In this document: piece after piece, positions 1 to 6,751 of the stretch
Layout of the letters: each line of letters opens with the position of its first letter
Position numbering within the stretch: position 1 is the stretch's first letter
Assembly: GCA_900556945.1 (NCBI GenBank)
Contig: USQP01000040.1
Span: 1 to 6,799 of the forward strand
Length of the DNA stretch: 6,799 nucleotides
Direction: 5' to 3'
Source: an uncultured Clostridium sp.
Lineage (GTDB): Bacteria; Bacillota; Clostridia; TANB77; CAG-508
Program-made: the position numbers and the translations under genes
Notes under the pieces: generated by a model
Told to the model about the DNA's origin: nothing
Databases searched by the model: none
What the model saw: the letters and a program-made list of their open reading frames with translations, nothing else

Positions 1-31
1 GTCGGCAGCGTCAGATGTGTATAAGAGACAG
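1..31 (+). other. Nextera read-1 transposase adapter (sequencing artefact)
   Basis: The first 31 bases match the Illumina Nextera read-1 adapter without its first two bases. Positions 13-31 are the 19-bp Tn5 mosaic end (AGATGTGTATAAGAGACAG), preceded by the end of the TCGTCGGCAGCGTC tail. The same 31 bases recur in reverse complement at 6752-6782. This is library sequence left in the assembly, not chromosome, and the genomic insert begins at 32. Confidence 0.97.
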
Positions 32-2420
32 ATTTTACAACAATATTATAAATTTTGTTTTTTACATAAATTTCTTTTACGATTTTTTTATCTTCCAATT
101 TAGAATCAATTGCATGATGTACTTTTTCTTTAATTTTTTCTTCGCTTTCATTTAAATTAATTTGAATAGTAGTTTTTAGCTTACCATTAAATTGAATCGG
201 TAAAGTGATAGTATCTTCAATTGTTTTTGCTTCATCATAGGTAGGCCATTTTTCATAAGCAATCGTATTAGCATGACCTAAAATATTCCATAATTCTTCC
301 GTAATATGGGGAGCAACAGGGTTTAATAATTTCAAAAATCCTTCTGCATATTCCTTTGGAAATATTGATTCCTTGTTAACGGCATTAATGAAAATCATCA
401 TTTGAGAAATAGCTGTATTAAAATTCATTGATTCATAATCATTGGTAACTTTTTTTACTGTATAATGATAAATTCTTTCTAAATTTTTATTTGAAGTATC
501 ATTTATTTTTTCGGATTCAGTATATAATCTCCAAACTCTATCTAAGAATTTTTTAGAACCATCAATTCCATTTGGATCCCAAGGTTTAGCGCTATCAATT
601 GGTCCCATAAACATTTCATACACTCTTAAACTGTCGGCACCATATTGTTTTACCATATCATCAGGATTAATGACGTTTCCTTTTGATTTACTCATTTTTT
701 CACCATTCGTACCTAAAATCATACCCTGATGACGTAATTTAGCAAAAGGTTCTTTAACAGGAACATAGCCCTTATTATATAAATAATGGTTCCAAAATCT
801 TGAATATAATAAATGGCCTACTGCGTGTTCCGGACCACCAACATATAAATCTACTGGCATCCAGTATTCAAGCAATTTTTTATTAGCAAACTCATCATCG
901 TTTTTCGGATCGATATATCTTAAAAAATACCAGCTAGAACCTGCACTTCCTGGCATTGTACTGGTCTCTCTCTTGGCAGGTTTGCCTTCAAAAGTAGTAT
1001 TTACCCAATCGGTTGCTTTCTCCAAAGGAGAAGCACCAGATTTCGAAGGGGCATAATCTTCAAGTTCAGGTAAAACAAGAGGCAATTCATCGTCTAGCAA
1101 AGCCCTCATTTCATGATCTAAATAAACAATTGGAATTGGTTCTCCCCAATAACGTTGTCTTGCAAAAATCCATTCACGTAATTTATAGTTAACCTTCTTT
1201 GTTCCTACTTTATTTTCTTCTAGCCATTCTATCATTTTGCTAATTGCTTTTTCTTTGTTTAAACCATTTAAGAAGTCAGAATTAATATGCAAACCATCTC
1301 CTGTAAAAGCTTCTTTTGAAATGTCTCCTCCTTCTAAAACAGGAATGATTTCAATTCCAAATTTACGAGCAAATTCATAATCTCTTTCATCATGTGCAGG
1401 AACAGCCATAATGCATCCTGTTCCATAAGTAGATAGAACATAATCGGAAATCCAAATTGGAATTTGTTTTCCGTTTACAGGATTGATGGCATAACTTCCA
1501 GTAAATACTCCTGTTTTATCTTTGCTTAATTCTGTTCTTTCTAAGTCGGATTTAGAAGCAGTAAGTTTTTTATATTCTTCTACTTTTAATTTTTGTTCAG
1601 GAGTAGTAATCTTATCAATTAAATCAAGCTCAGGAGCTAACACACAATAGGTAGCGCCAAATAAAGTGTCAGGTCTTGTTGTAAATACAGTAAATTCTAA
1701 TTTATTAGAATTAGCAACTTTAAATTTTACTTCTGCACCTTCACTACGACCAATCCAATTTCTTTGTATTTCTTTTGTAGACTCAGGCCAATCAATGTCT
1801 TCTAGACCGTCTAATAAAATGTCAGCATATTTGGGAATATCTAGAACCCATTGTTTCATGTTCTTTCGAACAACTGGGAATCCACCTCTTTCACTCTTTC
1901 CATCAATAACTTCATCATTTGATAAAACACAGCCTAGACCTTCGCACCAGTTAACAGGCATTTCAACCAATTTAGCTAGTCCATCTTCGTATAATTGTTT
2001 AAAAATCCATTGTGTCCATTTATAATAATTTGAATCACAAGTAGAAATTTCTTTCTCCCAATCAAAAGATAAACCAAGCATTTTCAATTGCTTTTTAAAA
2101 GTTTCTATATTTCTTTTCGTAAATTCTGCTGGATGATTTCCCGTTTTGATAGCATATTGTTCAGCAGGAAGACCAAAAGCGTCCCAACCCATTGGATGCA
2201 AAACATTGTATCCTTGCATTCTTCTCATTCTAGACATAATATCAGTTGCTGTATATCCTTCTGGATGTCCAACGTGAAGCCCTTGACCAGATGGATAAGG
2301 AAACATATCTAAGGCATAAAACTTAGGTTTTGAAAAATCCCAAACATCTGTGAAAAATGTATTATTTTCTTCCCAATAGTTTTGCCATTTTTTTTCTATT
2401 TCATTAAAATTGTAATCCAT
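32..2420 (-). CDS. leuS: Leucyl-tRNA synthetase, 3' end cut by the contig edge
   Basis: This class Ia aminoacyl-tRNA synthetase charges tRNA-Leu with leucine in the cytoplasm using ATP. I read 796 codons in one open frame. The HIGH-type motif is HVGH at residues 49-52 inside [17 protein letters not shown], and KMSKS is at 575-579 followed by KGNV. A Cys pair (159 and 164, WCEGLGC) lies where bacterial LeuRS carries its first zinc-binding module. The CP1 editing domain has TTRPDT at 247-252 and [15 protein letters not shown] with Asp at 344. [11 protein letters not shown] and the bacterial C-terminal end NKIYNIVVK are also present. Bacillus LeuRS is about 804 residues, so little or nothing is missing. 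The next codon begins with T at position 32, which would fit a stop codon. The start at 2418-2420 has AAAGGGG about 8 bases upstream. It is transcribed divergently from the HD gene, with a short leader and no room for a T-box. Confidence 0.96.
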
Positions 2421-2459
2421 ATCTAAATCCCCTTTCAGAATTCTTTATTAATTTATGGC

Positions 2460-2488
2460 ATTATATAACAAATAAGTGAAAAATTCAA
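2460..2488 (-). promoter_or_regulatory. leuS promoter (sigma-A type)
   Basis: On the minus strand TTGAAT (2483-2488) and a perfect TATAAT (2460-2465) are separated by exactly 17 bases. Transcription would start near 2453, giving a leader of roughly 33 bases before the leuS ATG. The match to the housekeeping consensus is strong. The start site is inferred from spacing only. Confidence 0.75.
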
Positions 2489-2501
2489 GAGGGATAGGCT
2501 A

Positions 2502-2530
2502 TTGCATAAAAAAATGAAAAATGATACAAT
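2502..2530 (+). promoter_or_regulatory. Promoter of the HD-topB unit, extended -10
   Basis: TTGCAT (2502-2507) and TACAAT (2525-2530) are 17 bases apart, and TG at 2522-2523 forms an extended -10 element. The expected start near 2537 leaves only about 15 bases before the HD start codon, with GAGGTG (2541-2546) serving as ribosome site. The -35 boxes of this promoter and the leuS promoter lie back to back with 13 bases between them, so one bound protein could affect both. Confidence 0.7.
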
Positions 2531-2551
2531 TCATAAAAATGAGGTGTTAAA

Positions 2552-3331
2552 ATGATTGATAGAATAAAAGCTCAAAAAGCCTTTCAAGAATATGTTAAGA
2601 ATTATGATCCAACAGATAGAAAGATTGCACTAAAAATAGCACATATAGAAAGAACATCACAAGTGGCAAAGAAAATAGCTGAAAGTTTGAACTTAGAAAA
2701 AGAAGATATAGAATTAGCAGAGTTGATAGGATTATTGCATGATATAGGAAGATTTGAACAAATAAAAAGGTATCACACTTTTGCGGATAAAGATAGTATG
2801 AATCATGGAGAATTCGGAGTAAAAATTCTATTTGAAGAAGAAAAAATAAGAGATTATATATCTACTTCAAAATATGATGAAATCATAAGAAAAGCAATCT
2901 TAAACCATAATCGAAAGGAAATAGAAAAAGGATTGACAGATAAAGAATTGCTTCATGCAAAAATTATAAGAGACGCTGATAAAGTTGATATATTGTACAT
3001 TATGACCTTTGAAAAAATAGAGACTTTATATAATAAAGATGATATATCTAATGAAAAGATGACAGATAAAATTTATGAAGAATTTATGGAAGGTAAGTTG
3101 GTAGATTATAAAAAGATACAAAGTGCTGCCGATAAAGTGATTGCACATTTTGCATATGTCTATGATTTTAATTTTAAATATAGTCTAAAGTATATTTATG
3201 AGAATCAATATCTAGAAAAGCATTACAAGAGAATTGTATTTTCAGACAAAGAAACAATGAAAAAATATGAATTGATATATGAAACAGCTAAAAAATATAT
3301 AGAGGACAAATTAAGAGAGAAAGAAGATTGA
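2552..3331 (+). CDS. HD-domain metal-dependent phosphohydrolase
   Basis: A 259-residue soluble protein with the HD superfamily metal-ligand pattern: His31 (in AHIERTSQVA), His63-Asp64 (in IGLLHDIGRFEQ), His85 (in NHGEFG), His119 (in ILNHNR) and an Asp in RDADKVD (141-146). Such proteins are usually phosphohydrolases or phosphodiesterases acting on nucleotides with a divalent metal. The pattern does not show the substrate, so no gene symbol is given. The C-terminal third (about 180-259) is helical, rich in Lys, Glu and Tyr, and has no motif I recognise. There are no membrane segments or signal peptide. GAGGTG sits 5 bases before the ATG. The topB reading frame begins about 50 bases downstream on the same strand, so the two may be cotranscribed. 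HD-fold identity is secure; the reaction is not. Confidence 0.88.
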   Translation: MIDRIKAQKAFQEYVKNYDPTDRKIALKIAHIERTSQVAKKIAESLNLEKEDIELAELIGLLHDIGRFEQIKRYHTFADKDSMNHGEFGVKILFEEEKIRDYISTSKYDEIIRKAILNHNRKEIEKGLTDKELLHAKIIRDADKVDILYIMTFEKIETLYNKDDISNEKMTDKIYEEFMEGKLVDYKKIQSAADKVIAHFAYVYDFNFKYSLKYIYENQYLEKHYKRIVFSDKETMKKYELIYETAKKYIEDKLREKED

Positions 3332-3370
3332 TACAGCAAAAAAAGATTATATCAGAGAAAAAACAAAATA

Positions 3371-3386
3371 AAGGATGATAAAATTG
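3371..3386 (+). promoter_or_regulatory. Ribosome site that decides a TTG start for topB
   Basis: AAGGA at 3371-3375 is the only good ribosome site here. It overlaps the ATG at 3375-3377, so it cannot serve that codon. The in-frame TTG at 3384-3386 lies 8 bases beyond it, an ideal spacing. Starting there gives MGKSLLITEKPS, which matches the short N-terminus usual in TopB proteins, where the Toprim strand begins within the first few residues. Confidence 0.7.
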
Positions 3387-4085
3387 GGCAAAAGTTTATT
3401 AATAACAGAGAAACCATCAGTTGCAATGGAATTTGCAAAAGCATTAAAAATAACAACTAATCGAAAAAATGGATATTTAGAATCAGAACATTGGATTATT
3501 ACATGGTGTGTAGGACATTTAGTAACGATGAGTTATCCAGAAAAATATGATGAAAAATTAAAATTTTGGAGGTTAGATACATTACCGTTTATTCCAACAG
3601 AATGGAAATATGAAATTATTCCTCAAGTAGAAAATCAATTTAATATTGTAAAAGGATTAATGCAAAGGGATGATATAGAAGAAATCTATAATGCAGGAGA
3701 CTCAGGAAGGGAAGGAGAATATATACAAAGATTAGTATTTATGATGGCTCATCCAAATCCAAAAGCAAAAATGAAGAGAGTATGGATTGATTCTCAAACA
3801 GAAGAAGAAATTTTAAGAGGAATTAGAGAAGCAAAAGATTTATCAGAATATGATAGTTTATCAGATAGTGCTTATTTAAGAGCGAAAGAAGACTATCTAA
3901 TAGGAATTAATTTTTCAAGATTATTATCTATTATATATGGAAGAAATTTAGCTAGTAAAATAAACGAAGAAAGAGCATCTATTTCAGTAGGACGTGTTAT
4001 GACTTGTGTTCTTGGAATGATTGTTTCAAGAGAAAGGGAAATTAGAAATTTTGTAAAAACAAAGTATTATAAAATTATTCGGTGA
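3384..4085 (+). CDS. topB: DNA topoisomerase III, N-terminal part, ended by a frameshift
   Basis: Type IA topoisomerases cut and rejoin one DNA strand through a tyrosyl intermediate; TopB mainly decatenates and resolves recombination or replication intermediates. This part holds the Toprim domain: the N-terminal strand with Glu9 (LLITEKPS) and the acidic motif NAGDSGREGEYIQR with Asp106, Glu110 and Glu112. The second Asp of the usual DxD is Gly108, which is unusual against well-studied TopB proteins. SVGRVMTCVLGMIVSRE marks the start of the cleavage-strand-binding region. The frame continues normally to KTKYYKII (ending 4079), then reads CGG TGA and stops. The continuing protein lies one base out of frame from 4081. 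Joined, the parts give 658 residues, close to E. coli TopB (653). As read, this fragment alone lacks the catalytic tyrosine. An ATG at 3375 is an alternative, less likely start. Confidence 0.88.
   Translation: MGKSLLITEKPSVAMEFAKALKITTNRKNGYLESEHWIITWCVGHLVTMSYPEKYDEKLKFWRLDTLPFIPTEWKYEIIPQVENQFNIVKGLMQRDDIEEIYNAGDSGREGEYIQRLVFMMAHPNPKAKMKRVWIDSQTEEEILRGIREAKDLSEYDSLSDSAYLRAKEDYLIGINFSRLLSIIYGRNLASKINEERASISVGRVMTCVLGMIVSREREIRNFVKTKYYKIIR
4057..4085 (+). other. topB: Frameshift site within topB (+1)
   Basis: The upstream frame stops at TGA 4083-4085. The downstream frame is closed by TAA at 4054-4056, so the shift must fall between 4057 and 4085. Dropping the C at 4080 turns ATT ATT CGG TGA into ATT ATT GGT GAA and reads YYKIIGEFGEKTASF without a break. 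The site is not a long homopolymer, and no strong ribosome-site-like sequence precedes it as in the prfB recoding site. A true inactivating mutation or an assembly error are both more likely than programmed shifting. Confidence 0.85.
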
Positions 4086-5361
4086 ATTCGGAGAGAAGAC
4101 AGCATCTTTCCAAGCTGAATGGAAAGCAAGCGAAAAGTCAAAAATGTTTGAATCTCCTAAATTATATAATGAGTCAGGATTTAAAAGAGAAGACGAAGCA
4201 AAGAAATTTATACAGAGTTTTCAAGGTAAAAAAGCAAAAATAGGAACGTTAAAGAAATCAAAGCAAAAAGAAAATGCACCTTTATTATTTAATTTAGCAG
4301 AAATACAAAATCAATGTACAAAAAGATTTAAAATTAAACCAGATGAAACATTAGAAATTATACAAAATTTATACGAAAAAAAATTAGTAACTTATCCAAG
4401 GACAGATGCTAGGGTACTTTCAACTGCTGTAGCAAAGGAAATTACTAAAAATTTAAATGGAATCGCTAGAGGATTTAAAGATGAAGAAGTACAAGGTTAT
4501 ATAAAAAAAATGGTAGATGAGAAATATTCTACTGATTTAGTAAAAACCAAGTATGTGAACGATAGCAAAATAACAGACCACTATGCTATTATTCCAACTG
4601 GACAAGGATATGAAAATTATAATAGCTTACCAGAATTACACAAACAGGTTTATAAAGTAATTGTAACAAGATTTTTAGCCATTTTTTATCCACCAGCAGA
4701 ATACAATAAAATTCAAGTAACAGTCGAAATTGAAAATACGGAAAATAAAACATTAGAAATATTTAATTGCAGTGGAAAAGTTTGTATGAATCAGGGATTT
4801 TTAGAAATTTTAAAACCAGAGGAAAAAAATAAAAAATCCACAAAAAATGAAAAGAATGTGGAAAGTCTAAATGAAAAAGAAGAAAAACAAACAGATTTAG
4901 AAATACTAAGAAATTTAAAAAAAGGCCAAGAAGTAGAAATTAAAAACTTTGAATTAAAAGAAGCAGAAACGTCGCCACCAACGAGATATAATTCAGGTTC
5001 TATTATATTAGCTATGGAAAATGCAGGAAAACTAATCGAAGAAGAGGAGTTAAGAGAACAAATTAAAGGTGCAGGAATTGGAACAAGTGCAACAAGAGCA
5101 GAAATTGTGAAAAAACTTGAAAAAATAAAGTACATAGAAATTAATTCAAAAACGCAAATCATTATACCTACTCAAAAAGGTGAAATCATTTATGATATTG
5201 TTTATGGCTCTATGCCAGATATGCTAAATCCCAAATTAACGGCAAGTTGGGAAAAGGGATTAGATATGGTGGCTAAAAAAGAAATTAAGCCAGAAGAATT
5301 TATGACAAAATTAGAAAAATATATTCATTCAAAATTTGGTAAATTAGTGGTTAAAATGTAG
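4081..5361 (+). CDS. topB: DNA topoisomerase III, C-terminal part with catalytic tyrosine
   Basis: This is the continuation of topB in the shifted frame. The first ATG in it is at 4144, but GEFGEKTASFQAEWKASEKS before it is clearly family sequence and no ribosome site precedes 4144, so the ATG is internal. Numbered on the joined protein, the catalytic tyrosine is Tyr337 in TYPRTD. TDHYAIIPTG, PPTRYN (Pro-Thr-Arg-Tyr at 532-535) and GIGTSATRA (564-572) are the other conserved type IA motifs. A Lys/Glu-rich linker of about 35 residues (encoded near 4813-4914) sits in a region that varies among TopB proteins. The protein ends KFGKLVVKM soon after the core, with no cysteine-rich zinc module, which separates it from most TopA. 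All core motifs are intact, so the gene looks freshly broken or misassembled rather than decayed. Confidence 0.9.
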   Translation, partial: GEFGEKTASFQAEWKASEKSKMFESPKLYNESGFKREDEAKKFIQSFQGKKAKIGTLKKSKQKENAPLLFNLAEIQNQCTKRFKIKPDETLEIIQNLYEKKLVTYPRTDARVLSTAVAKEITKNLNGIARGFKDEEVQGYIKKMVDEKYSTDLVKTKYVNDSKITDHYAIIPTGQGYENYNSLPELHKQVYKVIVTRFLAIFYPPAEYNKIQVTVEIENTENKTLEIFNCSGKVCMNQGFLEILKPEEKNKKSTKNEKNVESLNEKEEKQTDLEILRNLKKGQEVEIKNFELKEAETSPPTRYNSGSIILAMENAGKLIEEEELREQIKGAGIGTSATRAEIVKKLEKIKYIEINSKTQIIIPTQKGEIIYDIVYGSMPDMLNPKLTASWEKGLDMVAKKEIKPEEFMTKLEKYIHSKFGKLVVKM

Positions 5362-5465
5362 AAAGTTGTATCATATATTAAGGAGAAAAAATATTATTAT
5401 CAACAATGCTAAGCTTAACTGTTTTATCAAAATTATTATTAGTAGAAATAAATAACAGAAAATAA

Positions 5466-5481
5466 TGTCAAATAATTGACA
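5466..5481. repeat. Inverted repeat overlapping the -35 box, candidate operator
   Basis: TGTCAA (5466-5471) and TTGACA (5476-5481) are perfect 6-base inverted arms around four bases, and the right arm is the -35 element of the promoter for the membrane protein. A dimeric repressor bound here would block RNA polymerase. Symmetry and position are visible; a binding protein is inferred. Arms this short can also arise by chance in AT-rich DNA. Confidence 0.4.
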
Positions 5482-5504
5482 AAACATTCACAATTTGATA
5501 TAAA
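5476..5504 (+). promoter_or_regulatory. Strong sigma-A promoter of the membrane protein gene
   Basis: A perfect TTGACA (5476-5481) and TATAAA (5499-5504) are separated by 17 bases, with an extended -10 TG at 5496-5497. Transcription should start near 5511, leaving a leader of roughly 23 bases that holds the AAGGAG ribosome site. It is the closest to consensus of the promoters in the window. Confidence 0.82.
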
Positions 5505-5533
5505 ATTTATATACAAAAGAAAGGAGAAGTAAG

Positions 5534-5923
5534 ATGAACGAAAAAAAATATAAATCAGTTATCGTAATATGGGGCGCTATATTACTAATATTACAAGCGT
5601 TAGCACTTATTGATGTGGTAGGACTTAGACCAACTCTATATAGCCAACTATCAAAATTAGAGACATCATTTATTGCAGTAGGATTAGTTATATTAATTTT
5701 AGCCTATATGCTTTTATCTTTAAACAAGAAAAAAGCGGGAGCAATTGTAGGGGTGCTAACAGGATTACTTTATATGTTAACTTTTAATGTAGTAAACATG
5801 ATAGCAGGCATATGTTTTATTGCTTATTGCGCATGGATACTTTGCGAAATGGGAAAAGAATCAGAAAAGAAAGTAAAAAAAGTAGAGAGAAAAGTAGAGA
5901 AAAAAGAAAAGATAAAAGAATAG
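5534..5923 (+). CDS. Small four-helix membrane protein of unknown function
   Basis: I do not recognise the family. The 129-residue protein has four predicted membrane helices at about 8-29, 44-63, 67-84 and 86-106. It has a short Lys-rich N-terminus, KKK at 65-67 between helices 2 and 3, and a highly charged tail (107-129) of alternating Lys and Glu such as KKVERKVEKKEK. By the positive-inside rule the N-terminus, the 2-3 loop and the tail would all be cytoplasmic. The loop at about 30-43 would be outside, and the 3-4 turn is very tight. There is no signal-peptidase or lipobox site. AAGGAG (5521-5526) lies 7 bases before the ATG. It has its own strong promoter and its own terminator, so it is probably expressed alone. 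The sequence gives no basis for a transport or sensing role. Confidence 0.85.
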   Translation: MNEKKYKSVIVIWGAILLILQALALIDVVGLRPTLYSQLSKLETSFIAVGLVILILAYMLLSLNKKKAGAIVGVLTGLLYMLTFNVVNMIAGICFIAYCAWILCEMGKESEKKVKKVERKVEKKEKIKE

Positions 5924-5924
5924 T

Positions 5925-5955
5925 AAATGTGCTTCTAAAATGGAGCACATTTTTT
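5925..5955 (+). terminator. Intrinsic terminator after the membrane protein gene
   Basis: AAATGTGCTTC (5925-5935) pairs with GGAGCACATTT (5942-5952), giving 11 pairs with one G-U and a 6-base loop. It is followed by an unbroken run of T to 5955. It starts one base after the stop codon and separates this gene from mfd. Confidence 0.88.
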
Positions 5956-5988
5956 ATTACAATACTTTCTTTTTGAAAAAAATTATAG

Positions 5989-5994
5989 TATAAT
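5989..5994 (+). promoter_or_regulatory. Possible -10 element for mfd
   Basis: A perfect TATAAT lies about 36 bases before the mfd start and downstream of the terminator, where a promoter is needed. No good -35 box sits at the right distance: TTGAAA (5973-5978) is only 10 bases away, and the 17-base position reads TTTCTT. The promoter is therefore weak or needs an activator, or this is chance in AT-rich sequence. Confidence 0.4.
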
Positions 5995-6030
5995 AAAAGA
6001 CATCTAAGGTATTTATGCTAGGAGAAGATT

Positions 6031-6751
6031 ATGAATCAAATATTAGGAGAACTGGGAAAAAATTCAAAATTTATTGAATTATTAAATCAAATAGAAAATA
6101 AACAAAGTCCGATAGTAATATCGGGCTTAAATGACGTAGGAGCAGTACAACTTGAAACAGCAATGAATCAATTTGGAAAAAAACCAATTTGTATCATTAC
6201 TTATAACGAAATACAGGCAAAAAAAATATATGAAGATATCAGGTATTTTACAGATAAAGTTGTTCTATTTCCCAAAAAAGAGGTGGTAACCTATGATTAT
6301 GTTGCAGAAAGCAAGGATTTACCATATCAAAGAATAGAAACATTGAACGAAATACAAGCCCAAAAGAACCTAATCGTAGTAACGACAATAGAAGCTATTA
6401 TGCAAAAACTTCCAGAAAAAAATTATCTATATCAAAATATCCTAAAGTTTAAAGTAGGAAACACTTATAATTTAGAAACACTAAAACAAAAGTTAGTAGA
6501 ACTTGGCTATACAAGGTGTGAATTAATTGAAGGAAGAGGACAATTTAGTATAAGAGGAGGAATTGTTGATATTTCTATTGATCATAAAATAGGAGCAAGA
6601 ATTGAATTCTGGGGAGATGAAGTAGATTCTATACGTGATTTTAATATTACCAGTCAAAGATCGATTCATACAAAAGAATCCATAACAATATATCCTGCTC
6701 ATGAATATGTATTAGGAAAAAGTATCGAAAAAATTTGTGATAAGATAGAAG
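6031..6751 (+). CDS. mfd: Transcription-repair coupling factor Mfd, N-terminal 240 residues only
   Basis: Mfd recognises RNA polymerase stalled at DNA damage, displaces it by ATP-driven DNA translocation and recruits UvrA. The visible part covers the UvrB-like N-terminal region. VISGLNDVGAVQ at 29-40 sits where a Walker A loop would be but lacks the GK(T/S), as in the inactive N-terminal fold of Mfd. GYTRCELIEGRGQFSIRGG (from 159) and RIEFWGDEVDSIRDF (from 190) followed by SQRS are typical of Mfd; UvrB differs in these stretches. The full protein is normally about 1,150 residues, so the RNA polymerase-binding and translocase domains are off the contig. AGGAG at 6020-6024 lies 6 bases before the ATG. 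Genomic sequence ends one base into codon 241. The frame appears to continue and stop at 6796-6798, but that tail is adapter. Confidence 0.93.

Noticed and set aside
1666..2025. Open frame of 119 codons on the plus strand
   Set aside because: It lies opposite leuS, which has all family motifs in this stretch. The plus-strand product has no recognisable domain.
2088..2312. Open frame of 74 codons on the plus strand
   Set aside because: Antisense to the HIGH-motif region of leuS and without a plausible protein.
3328..3353. Possible promoter before topB (TTGATA ... TATATC)
   Set aside because: The spacer is only 14 bases and the -10 match is poor.
4144..4146. ATG as start of an independent downstream topoisomerase gene
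   Set aside because: No ribosome site precedes it, and conserved TopB sequence continues upstream in the same frame to 4081.
4791..5162. Open frame of 123 codons on the minus strand, rich in Phe and Ser
   Set aside because: It is the complement of the Lys/Glu-rich linker and following region of topB; the composition is what AAA and GAA codons give when read backwards.
6031..6751. UvrB as the identity of the last gene
   Set aside because: GQFSIRGGIVDI and RIEFWGDEVDSIRDF with SQRS follow the Mfd pattern, and a UvrB of this family would show a functional Walker A motif near residue 40, which is absent.
32..6751. A novel defence, mobile or biosynthetic system
   Set aside because: Every long frame is accounted for by leuS, an HD hydrolase, topB, mfd and one small membrane protein. 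No repeats, toxins, nucleases or effector-like pairs are visible.
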